From Oscillospiraceae bacterium (lineage in GTDB: Bacteria; Bacillota; Clostridia; Oscillospirales; Oscillospiraceae): DNA of 33,783 bases. Below the pieces are notes generated by a model. The model worked only from the letters and a program-made list of their open reading frames with translations, was not told where the DNA came from and did no database searches. The number at the start of each line of letters is the position of its first letter. The first letter of the stretch is position 1. Positions 15,425 to 23,397 of the stretch are shown here, one piece after another. The stretch is from contig WQVH01000020.1 of NCBI GenBank assembly GCA_009781695.1, forward strand, positions 1 to 33,783, written 5' to 3'. Position numbers and translations under genes: made by a program.

Positions 15425-16555
15425 TTATAGTCCCAGTTTTTGCGCATATTCATCATCGCAGATGACGATGTTCTTCAGTGCGCCGCGCTCAGAGTCATCC
15501 AGCGCTTCTTGTATGTCATCTAATTTGAATTTGTTCGATAGCAGCGCATCGATATCTATTTGTCCGGTACGGTACATTTCCATATATTTCGGAATGTCAC
15601 GTCTGAGCGTTACCCCGCCCATAACGCAGCCGGTTAGTTTCTTGCTGAGCAGAAAATCAAAGAAGTTAAACTCATGCATTCCTTCATTGCGAAAATGCTC
15701 ATGCCCAACGACTACCATTTGACCATAAAGTGCAGTGAGGTCCCAAGTCATACGCTTTACATCTCCGGCCACGGCAACCATGCTGTGGTCAACACCATAA
15801 CCGCCGGTGATGTCTTTGACCGCTTGCACGACATCCTTTACCTCTTTTGGATTGATGCAATGTGTTGCGCCGAATTTTTTTGCAGCTTCTAATTTTACTG
15901 GATTTATATCAATTGCGATGATTGGAACGCAACCGCAATGCTTTGCACCCATGATGGCAGACAGGCCGACCCCGCCGCACCCTGTGACAGCATACGACTG
16001 TCCGGGGGTGGGTTTAGAGCGATTGAGCACCGCACCAAATCCCGACATGAAACCGCACGCAAGCGCCGAGCCGATTTCGAAAGGAATATCATCATCAAGC
16101 TTGCATAACATGGCCTCATGCGCATTAGTATATGTAGCAAACCCTGCGGTTCCGGAGCAGGTTTGTACAACACGCTCACCATTTAAGCGTGTGAAGCAGC
16201 CCGGTACTCTAAAGGACATCGGCGGGATATTTTCGCAGAACCAATGCCTGTCGTTATAACATTGTTCGCAGTTGCCGCATCCTTGGCGCACTTCGCTGCA
16301 TAGTACTCGATCTCCCGGCTTGACATAGGTCACTTTGGAGCCAATCTCGGTGACGACTCCGGCAATTTCATGTCCGGCAGCGCCGGGGCCTTCATATTCA
16401 CCATGCTCACCGGTGTTGGCATGTATATCGCTATGACAGATGGTGCAGGTCATTACCTTAAGCCGCACATCATGATCTCCAAGATCGTCAAGTATTACCT
16501 CTTCTACAACTACTTCACGCCCCATTCGCGGAGCTACTGCAAGTTTTACACGCAT
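15425..16555 (-). CDS. Zinc-dependent alcohol dehydrogenase (medium-chain family)
   Basis: This 376-residue enzyme oxidises an alcohol or reduces an aldehyde with NAD(P). The catalytic zinc site is visible as C40-H41-S-D (TICHSD) and H62-E63 (AGHE); the structural zinc ligands are C93, C96, C99 and C107 (CGNCEQC...C). The Rossmann motif GCGGVGLSA follows, then ID at the end of the second strand (AIDINPVK), which suggests NAD over NADP. The overall layout resembles class III / aryl-alcohol dehydrogenases. The start ATG has AAAGG 11 bases upstream. It is first in a two-gene operon with the URO-D family gene, behind a clear promoter and a copy of the shared element. Confidence 0.93.
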   Translation of the reverse strand: MRVKLAVAPRMGREVVVEEVILDDLGDHDVRLKVMTCTICHSDIHANTGEHGEYEGPGAAGHEIAGVVTEIGSKVTYVKPGDRVLCSEVRQGCGNCEQCYNDRHWFCENIPPMSFRVPGCFTRLNGERVVQTCSGTAGFATYTNAHEAMLCKLDDDIPFEIGSALACGFMSGFGAVLNRSKPTPGQSYAVTGCGGVGLSAIMGAKHCGCVPIIAIDINPVKLEAAKKFGATHCINPKEVKDVVQAVKDITGGYGVDHSMVAVAGDVKRMTWDLTALYGQMVVVGHEHFRNEGMHEFNFFDFLLSKKLTGCVMGGVTLRRDIPKYMEMYRTGQIDIDALLSNKFKLDDIQEALDDSERGALKNIVICDDEYAQKLGL

Positions 16556-16638
16556 TTTTTGTACGCCCTTTCTTTAATAAACTAATCATTTAGGATACGG
16601 TGCACTATTAGTCTAAATTTGACAGTATTTTGCCACAA

Positions 16639-16668
16639 ATTATACAGATTAATGAACAATATTATCAA
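16639..16668 (-). promoter_or_regulatory. Promoter of the zinc alcohol dehydrogenase / URO-D operon
   Basis: On the minus strand, TTGATA (16663-16668) and a perfect TATAAT (16639-16644) are 18 bases apart. The start point would be near 16632, about 77 bases before the ATG. Confidence 0.6.
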
Positions 16669-16706
16669 TCGTGGTTTGGCAAGTTTTTGTGTCCGTTTTC
16701 GGATGG
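16666..16706. promoter_or_regulatory. Shared operator-like element, copy B (before the zinc alcohol dehydrogenase)
   Basis: It reads CAATCGTGG then TTTGGCAAGTTTTTGTGTCC and GTTTTCGG on the plus strand, one of the best copies. The gene it precedes is on the minus strand, so it is inverted compared with the other copies, and its core lies about 55 bases upstream of the predicted start point and touches the -35 hexamer. Confidence 0.65.
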
Positions 16707-16748
16707 ATTTGTGTTAAAAAGTTTACAATGCTTTATCAGGACGTACAC

Positions 16749-16768
16749 CGAAGCTGACCGAGGGAGTT
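16749..16768. repeat. Remnant of the dispersed palindromic repeat
   Basis: CGAAGCTGACCGAGGGAGTT matches one half of the copy at 8360 with one difference. The partner arm is missing. Confidence 0.5.
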
Positions 16769-16854
16769 AACTTGAGTGTTGCGTGAGGACACCCAATAGG
16801 AACATACCCTGATTTCTACAATGTGAATCATATCGTAGGGGCTCTCCTATATAA

Positions 16855-16880
16855 ACACCCACGGATAAAGCTGTGGGTGT
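16855..16880 (-). terminator. Hairpin after the second LysR gene
   Basis: ACACCCAC (16855-16862) pairs with GTGGGTGT (16873-16880) around a ten-base loop; on the minus strand TTTATAT follows, consistent with a terminator 15 bases beyond the LysR stop codon. Apart from this hairpin, the promoter, the element and the repeat remnant, I see nothing in 16556-16894. Confidence 0.55.
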
Positions 16881-16894
16881 ACGATATCTATGAT

Positions 16895-17764
16895 CTAACA
16901 GCCATCAAGAAGATACTGTATGAGCGTGTCGTGCAATTGGTCAGGGTATTCAGCAAGACTGACTGCGCATGTCGTCAAAAGTGGATTTTCAGACAAATTT
17001 AAAGCAACAACACCGCTGATATTCTGGATATCTACAGTCTTCTCCGTCAGCAAAGTGACACCATTACCCGCCGCCACATTGATGAGTAACGTGCTCAAAC
17101 GCAATGTACTGTATTCCACATCGGGTACAAAGCCTGCCGCAATGCATACATTGAGCAAATATCTATACATGAGGCTATCGCCCTTGTATAGAAGAAATTT
17201 TTCGCCTTGAAGTGCATTGGTAGATATGGTCTTACACTGAGCCAGCGGGTGATCTGTAGATACAACAGCACAAAGCTTGTCTTGGCTAATGGGGTGTGCG
17301 CGTGGATATTTTTTGCTTATTATTTGCTCATAAACTATACCAATATCTGCCCGCCCAGAATTCAGCATGGAGCAAATTTCATTTGAAGAGCACTCGGTGA
17401 CGGCGACCTCAACTTTCGGGTGCGCCTTTATAAAGGCGGTGAGCTGTCTCATGACGTGAGATTGCTGATATCCTATGCCGATACTGATATGTGAGTCATA
17501 TGGAGAAGTATGCGTGCGGAGTTCTCTGCGCATATCATCATATTGCTTGGCCATGTATTTGATGCTGGGATATATGAGTTCGCCCTCTCGTGTCAGGACT
17601 TTTCTTGAGCCTTTTCTGATAAAAAGCGTGACTGAAAACTCATCTTCGAGTCTGTCGATGTATTTTGAGAGTGTGGATAAACTGAGTCCGAGTGCGGAGG
17701 CAGTGATGGACATTTTTTGAGTTTCTGCAAGACTTATAAAGCATATCATCTGCAAATATGTCAT
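16895..17764 (-). CDS. LysR-family transcriptional regulator
   Basis: This 289-residue regulator has an N-terminal helix-turn-helix (residues 1-60, with MSITASALGLSLSTLSKYIDRLEDEF) and an effector-binding domain from about 90 (SHISIGIGYQQSHVM; ADIGIVYEQ). The ATG has AGGAGG 11 bases upstream. It is divergent from the MFS transporter with a 222-base gap holding a promoter for each, the classical arrangement for a LysR protein controlling its neighbour. Together with the LysR at 8432 it is a candidate to bind the shared element. Confidence 0.93.
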   Translation of the reverse strand: MTYLQMICFISLAETQKMSITASALGLSLSTLSKYIDRLEDEFSVTLFIRKGSRKVLTREGELIYPSIKYMAKQYDDMRRELRTHTSPYDSHISIGIGYQQSHVMRQLTAFIKAHPKVEVAVTECSSNEICSMLNSGRADIGIVYEQIISKKYPRAHPISQDKLCAVVSTDHPLAQCKTISTNALQGEKFLLYKGDSLMYRYLLNVCIAAGFVPDVEYSTLRLSTLLINVAAGNGVTLLTEKTVDIQNISGVVALNLSENPLLTTCAVSLAEYPDQLHDTLIQYLLDGC

Positions 17765-17812
17765 TTTAGTTGTGTCCTCCTGCGCTCATTTTCGGTCAAT
17801 TACGATAAAATC

Positions 17813-17841
17813 AGTATATATTTGGGCAAAATGATTGTCAA
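17813..17841 (-). promoter_or_regulatory. Promoter of the second LysR gene
   Basis: On the minus strand, TTGACA (17836-17841) and TATACT (17813-17818) are exactly 17 bases apart, about 50 bases before the ATG. The spacer (CAATCATTTTGCCCAAATA across the -35) shares the CAATC...TTTTG start of the shared element and may be a weak autoregulatory site. Confidence 0.7.
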
Positions 17842-17896
17842 TGAAATTTCGAAAAGGAATACGTTACACTATTGGCTTCCAAAATGGTTAGATGTC

Positions 17897-17905
17897 TGAT
17901 ATAAT
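17897..17905 (+). promoter_or_regulatory. Extended -10 promoter of the MFS transporter
   Basis: TGATATAAT is an extended -10 element (TG-N-TATAAT, hexamer at 17900-17905). The -35 region (TTCCAA, 18 bases upstream) is weak. It precedes the TTG start by about 80 bases. Confidence 0.5.
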
Positions 17906-17986
17906 CTGGACGAGTTTTTAAACCCATATGCAAATCACATAGATGCTCAACGTTTACATGAAAACGCCGATAGGAGTAAATAACAA

Positions 17987-19180
17987 TTGGAAATAAACAA
18001 TACCGATGCAAAACAGTCAGGCAGCAAGGCGTTGATGTTGGTACTCTTGCTCATTGCCCTGATCCAAATGCCGCAGATCGCAGTTTTACCCGCCATTGAA
18101 CAACTGACAACCGAGGTCTTTCCCGACAGAACCTTACAATCCATCCAGACGGTGATGGGGCTGATTAGCTTCATGAGCGTGGCCACGGGAATTATAGGTG
18201 CAATCATCATAAGATGGGGCGTGTCCTCTAAAAAAACAGTGACGATATTGGGTATCGTTTTGATTGCGTCAGCAGGTGTTGGTGCGTTTTTCCTCAATAC
18301 TCGATTCTGGCATGTCATTGTGCTCAATGCTTTGATCGGTGCAGGTATGGGTTTTTGTATCCCCAATTCTCAGAGTATTGTGTTTGACAGTTTTGACGAG
18401 AAGAGACGTCAATTCATGGTGGGTATGACATCGGCGTTTCTCAGTGCCGGTGGCGTGATCATGGGTGTCGGCGGTGGACTGCTGATTGCCATCGTATGGT
18501 ATGGCGGGTACTTAATGGCATTATTGGCGCTTCCGGTCATCGTGCTGAGCATCATTTATATACCATCGGCAAGGCAGAGCGTTCTCAATGATGCGAAAAG
18601 AAGTTCAAAATTACCCGGTGCGGTATTCTTTTACGGCGCACTGATTTTTCTTTTCTCTGTTGTGTTTAATGTGGCGGGTATGAATATTTCAACACATATA
18701 GCCAATGGGAATATTGGTGATGCGGCGTTTGCCGGGCTTGCTGCTGCAATGCCCATGTTGGGTGGTATTGTCATGGGACTTTTGTTTGTTAAGATGTCCA
18801 ATGCGCTCGGTGATAAGATATTGCCGTTGGCCTTTTTCATGCTCTTTGTCGGGTTTACGATATTGAATGTGTTTCCGACTTCGCTTGTGATGACATTGCT
18901 TGCGATGTTTCTCAAGGGTCTGGGGTTAAGTATGTTCATGCCGCGCTGTTTGTTTAATGTTTCCAATATAACAGATCCGTCCAATTCGTCTACAGCGACA
19001 ATGCTTGTGCTAAGCATTGCACCCGGTAGCGGCGGATTTTTATCGCCCATAATTATGACCAATCTGACATTTGCGTTGGGCGGAGATTCTACCCGATTCA
19101 GATATCAGTTTACAGGATTTGTATGTCTGGCAATTTCGATTGTGGTATTTTTGATGATCAGTCGGAAGAAAACAGATTAG
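17987..19180 (+). CDS. Major facilitator superfamily transporter
   Basis: This 397-residue membrane protein has about 12 predicted spans in two halves separated near residue 205 by a charged stretch (ARQSVLNDAKRSSKLPG). It starts with TTG at 17987; AGGAG lies ten bases before it and no ATG fits the first span. The loop after span 4 has GMGFCIPNSQSIVFDSFDEKRRQ, an MFS-like arrangement. A small-molecule importer or exporter is likely; the substrate cannot be told. It is divergent from the LysR gene at 17764, its probable regulator. Confidence 0.85.
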   Translation: MEINNTDAKQSGSKALMLVLLLIALIQMPQIAVLPAIEQLTTEVFPDRTLQSIQTVMGLISFMSVATGIIGAIIIRWGVSSKKTVTILGIVLIASAGVGAFFLNTRFWHVIVLNALIGAGMGFCIPNSQSIVFDSFDEKRRQFMVGMTSAFLSAGGVIMGVGGGLLIAIVWYGGYLMALLALPVIVLSIIYIPSARQSVLNDAKRSSKLPGAVFFYGALIFLFSVVFNVAGMNISTHIANGNIGDAAFAGLAAAMPMLGGIVMGLLFVKMSNALGDKILPLAFFMLFVGFTILNVFPTSLVMTLLAMFLKGLGLSMFMPRCLFNVSNITDPSNSSTATMLVLSIAPGSGGFLSPIIMTNLTFALGGDSTRFRYQFTGFVCLAISIVVFLMISRKKTD

Positions 19181-19197
19181 GTGATATGTTAAAAAAG

Positions 19198-19238
19198 CCA
19201 TCGTCTTTCGGCAAGTTTTTGTATCCTTATTTGAATCG
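19198..19238 (+). promoter_or_regulatory. Shared operator-like element, copy C (before the molybdenum-hydroxylase-like operon)
   Basis: It reads CCATCGTC, then TTTCGGCAAGTTTTTGTATCC and TTATTTGAATCG. The core is about 77 bases before the start point predicted from the promoter at 19258-19286. Confidence 0.65.
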
Positions 19239-19257
19239 AAAATGAACTGGAACAAGC

Positions 19258-19286
19258 GTGACAAACCAAACTATAGCTGATAAATT
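19258..19286 (+). promoter_or_regulatory. Possible promoter of the molybdenum-hydroxylase-like operon
   Basis: GTGACA (19258-19263) and TAAATT (19281-19286) are 17 bases apart; both are imperfect, as expected for an activator-dependent promoter. Confidence 0.4.
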
Positions 19287-19325
19287 AGTAGTATTCATAT
19301 CAGTGCGTTATAGGAGGGGATGTAA

Positions 19326-21704
19326 GTGGCGGATATCGTTGGCGCAAACGGACAAAGAGCAGACTTTCGCGTGATTGGCAAGCCAAATCTTCCGGGCAAG
19401 GCATCATACGCATTGGCATCCGGCATCGCAAAGTTTGGCATAGATTACACCATGCCCAATATGCTTCATGCCAAGTTTCTCAGAAGCCCTTATGCAAATG
19501 CGCGTGTCTTAAGCGTGGATATATCAAAAGCAAGTCAGCTTGAGGGTGTTGTTGAAATCATCACATGGGAAGATGAGGACATCAAGAACCTCACACAAGG
19601 TGTGCGCCCATGGCTGGATAACTATGCGGATAGGGAAGGCATAGAAGTGGCAGTCATTGTGGTTGCTGAGTCACTTGAAATATGCGATGAGGCGCTGCGG
19701 CTGATGGATATTCAGTGGGAGGTGCTGCCGCATGTGGTAGAGATACTGGAGGGGATCAAACCCGATGCGCCGATTGTCAGACCTCCGGGAGACATGTTCC
19801 ACGGTCCGGAGTCGGTCATGCAACAGATGGCACAAACACCGAACGGAAAGCCCAAGCGCGGCAATGTTTCGTTTTGTGACTTTGCGCAAGGCGATGCCGA
19901 TAAAGCTATGGAAGAAGCGGAAGATATTATAGCGTATTCGCTCATGTTGCCCGGTTTTGCGTCGCATATACCGAATCCACCCGCATCCATAGCATGGTGG
20001 GGTAATGATCCTTATCGCGGCAGTGGTTTGTCATTGTTTATAGAAGGGGCCGTTCAGCGTAGGGAACATATTGCCCGTATGTATGGTGTTGCGGAAGATC
20101 GAACCATCCAAGAGGGTATCTTCCAAGGCGGGAAATATTGCGATTGGGGTATGCGCCGTGCACAAGAAATCACGCCGTTATTGGCCAAACGGACCGGACG
20201 CCCGGTGCGATGTGCGGATACACGTGAAGATACTTTTGAATTTCAAATGAATCAGCGCTATATCCATATGAAAGTAGGACATACGCAAGCAGGGCTGATT
20301 ACAGCGATAGATGATTATTCTATTGCCGATGGCGGGATATTTAAAAATGCCAGCTTCGGCACGACCGGAGATCAGCGATATGGGCCGTATTATACACTCA
20401 AGTGTAAAGACATCAAGCAATCCATGGAGGTTGTGGATTCCAATCGCGGCAAGATGTATCTCAGCGGGCAGCACTGCCCATTTAATTGGGATTCTGTAAC
20501 GATGGCGATTTATCTCATCGCCGAGAAGCTCGGCAAAGATCCCATAGACATTGCCAAACTCAATCTCCATGGGCCGGACTCGCAAGATGATGATCGGCCG
20601 GTGCCGAGCTTTGAGGCTTGCCTTGAAGCAGGTAAGCAGCTCATGAACTGGCAGTGGCACGCTGCCGGCACGAAGAGATTACCGGACGGCAGATATCATG
20701 GACAGTCTTTTCGTTATCAGATTTGTCCGCGCCATGCGTTTTCCGGGTATAAATGTAAGATTGAATTGCGTGATGGTGTGATTCGCATGCCGTCACAAGG
20801 TCCACTCTATGGTGTGTACAGTGTGGAAGTCAATGCGATGGTTGTCGCAGAAGAGCTGGGACTTGAATATGATGATGTCGTTGTCGATTATGATTATCGT
20901 GAGGCATTTAGTCCTGTCGGCGGCGGTTCGGATGGTACTGCGGCTTCGGCATGGGCGATGAAAGAATGTGCGCACATTATGAAAAAACAGATACTTGAAG
21001 CGGCCTTGCAAGATGCGGAAAATCCGCCTCCGGGTACAATTTCGGGAGGTACAGTCGATCCACCGAAGGCCGGTTGGGTGGGTGTCAATCCGTTTAAAGG
21101 CAGAGGCTTGCGGCCTGAGGATTTGGATATGGTCGATGGGCGTGTGATTGTAAAAAGCGATCCATCTGTTGGGCTTCCTTTAAAAGAAGTGACCACCAGA
21201 AATCTCTTTGCTACCTACGTGGGTATGCCTCCGGTTTCTGCATGGACGCGCGGGTTTGGGAAGATCTTGGATACAATGAATACGGCTTTTTGTGAGGTGG
21301 CTGTGGATGCCGAGACCGGTGAGGTTGAGGTGCTCCGCTTCGGAGTAGCGGCAGATCCCGGGAAGATTCTGCGGCCGACTTCGCTGGAGAGTCAAGTCGA
21401 TCAGGTCATGTATTTTAGTCAAGGTTGTCAGCTCTTAGAGGAGATGATCTACGATGACCGAACAGGAGTAAGGCTCAATAATAATATGCTCGATTATAAA
21501 AAGCCGACAATGTTGGATGTGCCGCTCGTGGATAAGACATTTCTTGAGACGCGTGCGGGTGATGCGGCATATGGTGCGGCAGGTATCAGCCATTCGCTGG
21601 CCAATACACATATGGTGATTATCGCAATACACAATGCAATTGGTGTGTGGGTTGATCCGCCTGCAACACCGGATAAAGTGCTCAAAGCTTTAAAACAGCT
21701 ATAA
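19326..21704 (+). CDS. Divergent xanthine-dehydrogenase-family molybdopterin-binding subunit
   Basis: This 792-residue protein has the layout of the large subunit of molybdenum hydroxylases: an N-terminal a/b hammerhead (residues about 18-130, GKASYALASGIAKFGIDYTMPNMLHAKFLRSPYANA) and the two Mo-pterin domains. The key motifs are altered. GGGFGGK is EGIFQGGK (263-270), the R-x-E-D-x is TREDTF (299-304), the Arg-containing FRGFG loop is SGQHCPF, and the catalytic G-E near the end is G745-D746. It starts with GTG (AGGAGG eight bases upstream). The usual [2Fe-2S] and FAD subunits are absent; the next genes are an ABM protein and an alcohol dehydrogenase. It may catalyse something other than hydroxylation or take electrons from a distant partner. 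Confidence 0.85.
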   Translation: MADIVGANGQRADFRVIGKPNLPGKASYALASGIAKFGIDYTMPNMLHAKFLRSPYANARVLSVDISKASQLEGVVEIITWEDEDIKNLTQGVRPWLDNYADREGIEVAVIVVAESLEICDEALRLMDIQWEVLPHVVEILEGIKPDAPIVRPPGDMFHGPESVMQQMAQTPNGKPKRGNVSFCDFAQGDADKAMEEAEDIIAYSLMLPGFASHIPNPPASIAWWGNDPYRGSGLSLFIEGAVQRREHIARMYGVAEDRTIQEGIFQGGKYCDWGMRRAQEITPLLAKRTGRPVRCADTREDTFEFQMNQRYIHMKVGHTQAGLITAIDDYSIADGGIFKNASFGTTGDQRYGPYYTLKCKDIKQSMEVVDSNRGKMYLSGQHCPFNWDSVTMAIYLIAEKLGKDPIDIAKLNLHGPDSQDDDRPVPSFEACLEAGKQLMNWQWHAAGTKRLPDGRYHGQSFRYQICPRHAFSGYKCKIELRDGVIRMPSQGPLYGVYSVEVNAMVVAEELGLEYDDVVVDYDYREAFSPVGGGSDGTAASAWAMKECAHIMKKQILEAALQDAENPPPGTISGGTVDPPKAGWVGVNPFKGRGLRPEDLDMVDGRVIVKSDPSVGLPLKEVTTRNLFATYVGMPPVSAWTRGFGKILDTMNTAFCEVAVDAETGEVEVLRFGVAADPGKILRPTSLESQVDQVMYFSQGCQLLEEMIYDDRTGVRLNNNMLDYKKPTMLDVPLVDKTFLETRAGDAAYGAAGISHSLANTHMVIIAIHNAIGVWVDPPATPDKVLKALKQL

Positions 21705-21729
21705 ATCATAAAAAATTGGAGGGTAATCT

Positions 21730-22020
21730 ATGTCAATCAGAGTGGTCGCAAAGCATAATATTAAGCCGGAGAAGCGAGATGAGTTTATTGCGCTCATGAA
21801 ACAACTTGTAGAGAATACGAAAAAAGAAGACAGAGGCGTCATTAACTACGGACTATATCAAGATGTCAAAGACCCGAATGTCATTGCAATGCTAGAAGAA
21901 TGGGAGAGTGAGGAAGCTATTGATGAGCATTTGAAGAAGCAGCATTTCCTCGATCTATTGCCGGCACTGAGAGAGTGTATGGCAGGCACTTCAAGTTTCA
22001 ATAATTTTAAAGCAGTTTAA
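21730..22020 (+). CDS. ABM-domain protein (YgiN-like, possible monooxygenase fold)
   Basis: This 96-residue dimeric alpha+beta barrel protein begins SIRVVAKHNIKPEKRDEFIALMKQLVENTKKEDRGVINYGLYQD, the usual ABM (antibiotic biosynthesis monooxygenase) pattern, and ends with EEWESEEAIDEHLKKQHFLDLLP and the HL...H region. ABM proteins in anaerobes are often cofactor-free isomerase-like or substrate-binding proteins rather than oxygenases, so an oxygen-dependent reaction is unlikely here. The ATG has GGAGGG six bases upstream, 25 bases after the molybdenum-hydroxylase-like gene, with which it is co-transcribed. Confidence 0.85.
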   Translation: MSIRVVAKHNIKPEKRDEFIALMKQLVENTKKEDRGVINYGLYQDVKDPNVIAMLEEWESEEAIDEHLKKQHFLDLLPALRECMAGTSSFNNFKAV

Positions 22021-22040
22021 ATGAAAAGGAGTAATGCGTT

Positions 22041-23297
22041 GTGAGAATACTAAATATGGAATTTGGCGTACGTCAGCACATCTATCAAGGCGCAGGTTGC
22101 GCTGCGACCGTTAAGGATATATTAGAACGTGAAAACTGGAAGCGTGTGCTGCTCGTATGCGGACCCGGTTTGTACAAAAGCGGTGCGGCGGCGCACATTG
22201 AAGAGTATATCAAAGCAGCCGGTGCGCAAGTTGCAGTGTTTACCAATATCAGACCCAACCCGGAAGCTGAGACGATTGATAGCCAAGGTGTTCCGCTTGC
22301 GCTTGAGTTTAAGCCCGATGTCATCGTGGCTGTGGGTGGAGGCAGCACATTAGACACCGCCAAAGGTATTGCGATTGTCGGTGATTCAGGAAAGTCGGTG
22401 TTGGAATTTATCGTGATGAAATTTCCGCCCGGCACAAAGGCGGTGCACAACACACTGCCAATGATTGTGATTCCGTCAACAGCCGGAACCGGTAGTGAAG
22501 TGTGCAAAAATGCTGTAATCTCCGATGCCAATGGTCTGAAACTGGTCATCGCAAATGATGAGGTATTGCCCAAGTATGCACTGCTTGATCCGGATATGCT
22601 CAAGACCACACCGCCGTCTGTCGCTTCGGCCACTGCAATGGATACATTTGTTCAGGCGCTTGAGACGTTTACCAACCGCAATGCCAATGATTTTACTCGT
22701 ACGCAGTCATTGCGTGCGCTTGAGCTGGTGGGCAAGCATATCAAAGCGTATGTGGCCAATCCAGCGGACAAAGAAGCGGCCAATGGGATGAGTCTGGCGT
22801 GTATGTATGCGGGCTTTTCATTGGGTTATGCAGGCATTGGGCAAGATCATATTATTTCACATCCGTTTAGCGAAGAGCCATTTTACATCGCCCATGGTGA
22901 TGCGTGTGCGATGCTGCTTCCGGCAGTCATTGAGTTTAATGGGCTGGCGTGCAAAGAGCTTTACAGGCAGGCGTATAATGCGCTGACAGGAGAGCGGCTG
23001 TCGTGTGCGGAGTTCGAGGTGGATTACCTGATTGATTGGGTGGTAACACTCAATGCGGATATACATGTATGCGGTGATCAGTCTATGGCAGAGCATGGGT
23101 ATGTAGAAGCGCAGCATTTGGATAAAATCATGCAGCATCCTGTGATCCAAGGGGCGCTTATGCGTAATGGTACAGCCGATACGACAGAGTTTCCGCGCCA
23201 TACGAGCGAGGCGGAGTTCCGTTATATTATCAAGCGTACGGCTGTCTATAGTCAGGCGCAGTCCGACCATGCCAAGGATCGTCTGGAAGAGGTATAA
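22041..23297 (+). CDS. Iron-containing alcohol dehydrogenase family, altered metal site
   Basis: This 418-residue protein starts with GTG (AAAGGAG nine bases upstream). The nucleotide site GGGSTLDTAKG is at 99-109 and PSTAGTGSEV at 145-154. The iron ligands in this family are Asp and three His; here D201 is present but the residue four on is Q205 (MDTFVQALETF) where a His is usual, while H274 (ISHPFSEEP) and H285 (AHGDA) are kept. The enzyme may bind another metal or be less active. It is the last gene of the molybdenum-hydroxylase-like operon, whose terminator is at 23347-23381. The gene at 7156 is a different subfamily. Confidence 0.88.
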   Translation: MRILNMEFGVRQHIYQGAGCAATVKDILERENWKRVLLVCGPGLYKSGAAAHIEEYIKAAGAQVAVFTNIRPNPEAETIDSQGVPLALEFKPDVIVAVGGGSTLDTAKGIAIVGDSGKSVLEFIVMKFPPGTKAVHNTLPMIVIPSTAGTGSEVCKNAVISDANGLKLVIANDEVLPKYALLDPDMLKTTPPSVASATAMDTFVQALETFTNRNANDFTRTQSLRALELVGKHIKAYVANPADKEAANGMSLACMYAGFSLGYAGIGQDHIISHPFSEEPFYIAHGDACAMLLPAVIEFNGLACKELYRQAYNALTGERLSCAEFEVDYLIDWVVTLNADIHVCGDQSMAEHGYVEAQHLDKIMQHPVIQGALMRNGTADTTEFPRHTSEAEFRYIIKRTAVYSQAQSDHAKDRLEEV

Positions 23298-23346
23298 CAT
23301 CTGATCGCTTGCTCCCTGTACAGTAACGATTGATTGAGTTGGGAAT

Positions 23347-23381
23347 AAAAAATTGAGAGGCGGGTAGCCTCTCAATTTTTT
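23347..23381. terminator. Bidirectional rho-independent terminator
   Basis: AAAAAATTGAGAGGC (23347-23361) pairs perfectly with 23367-23381 around GGGTA, with T-tracts on both sides. It lies between the 3' ends of the convergent alcohol dehydrogenase and substrate-binding-protein genes. Confidence 0.92.
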
Positions 23382-23397
23382 AGTCGATTGCTAAGTG

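Noticed and set aside
16675-16694. TTTGGCAAGTTTTTGTATCC-type elements as sigma-54 promoters (GG...GC)
   Set aside because: The GG and the following GT are one base too close, one copy lacks GG altogether, the copy at 13020 has another spacing, and no sigma-54 activator gene is in the window.
18351-18362. A further GTTTTTGTATCC match inside the MFS gene
   Set aside because: It lies in the coding sequence for GFCIPN, has no flanking similarity to the element and is well explained by codons.
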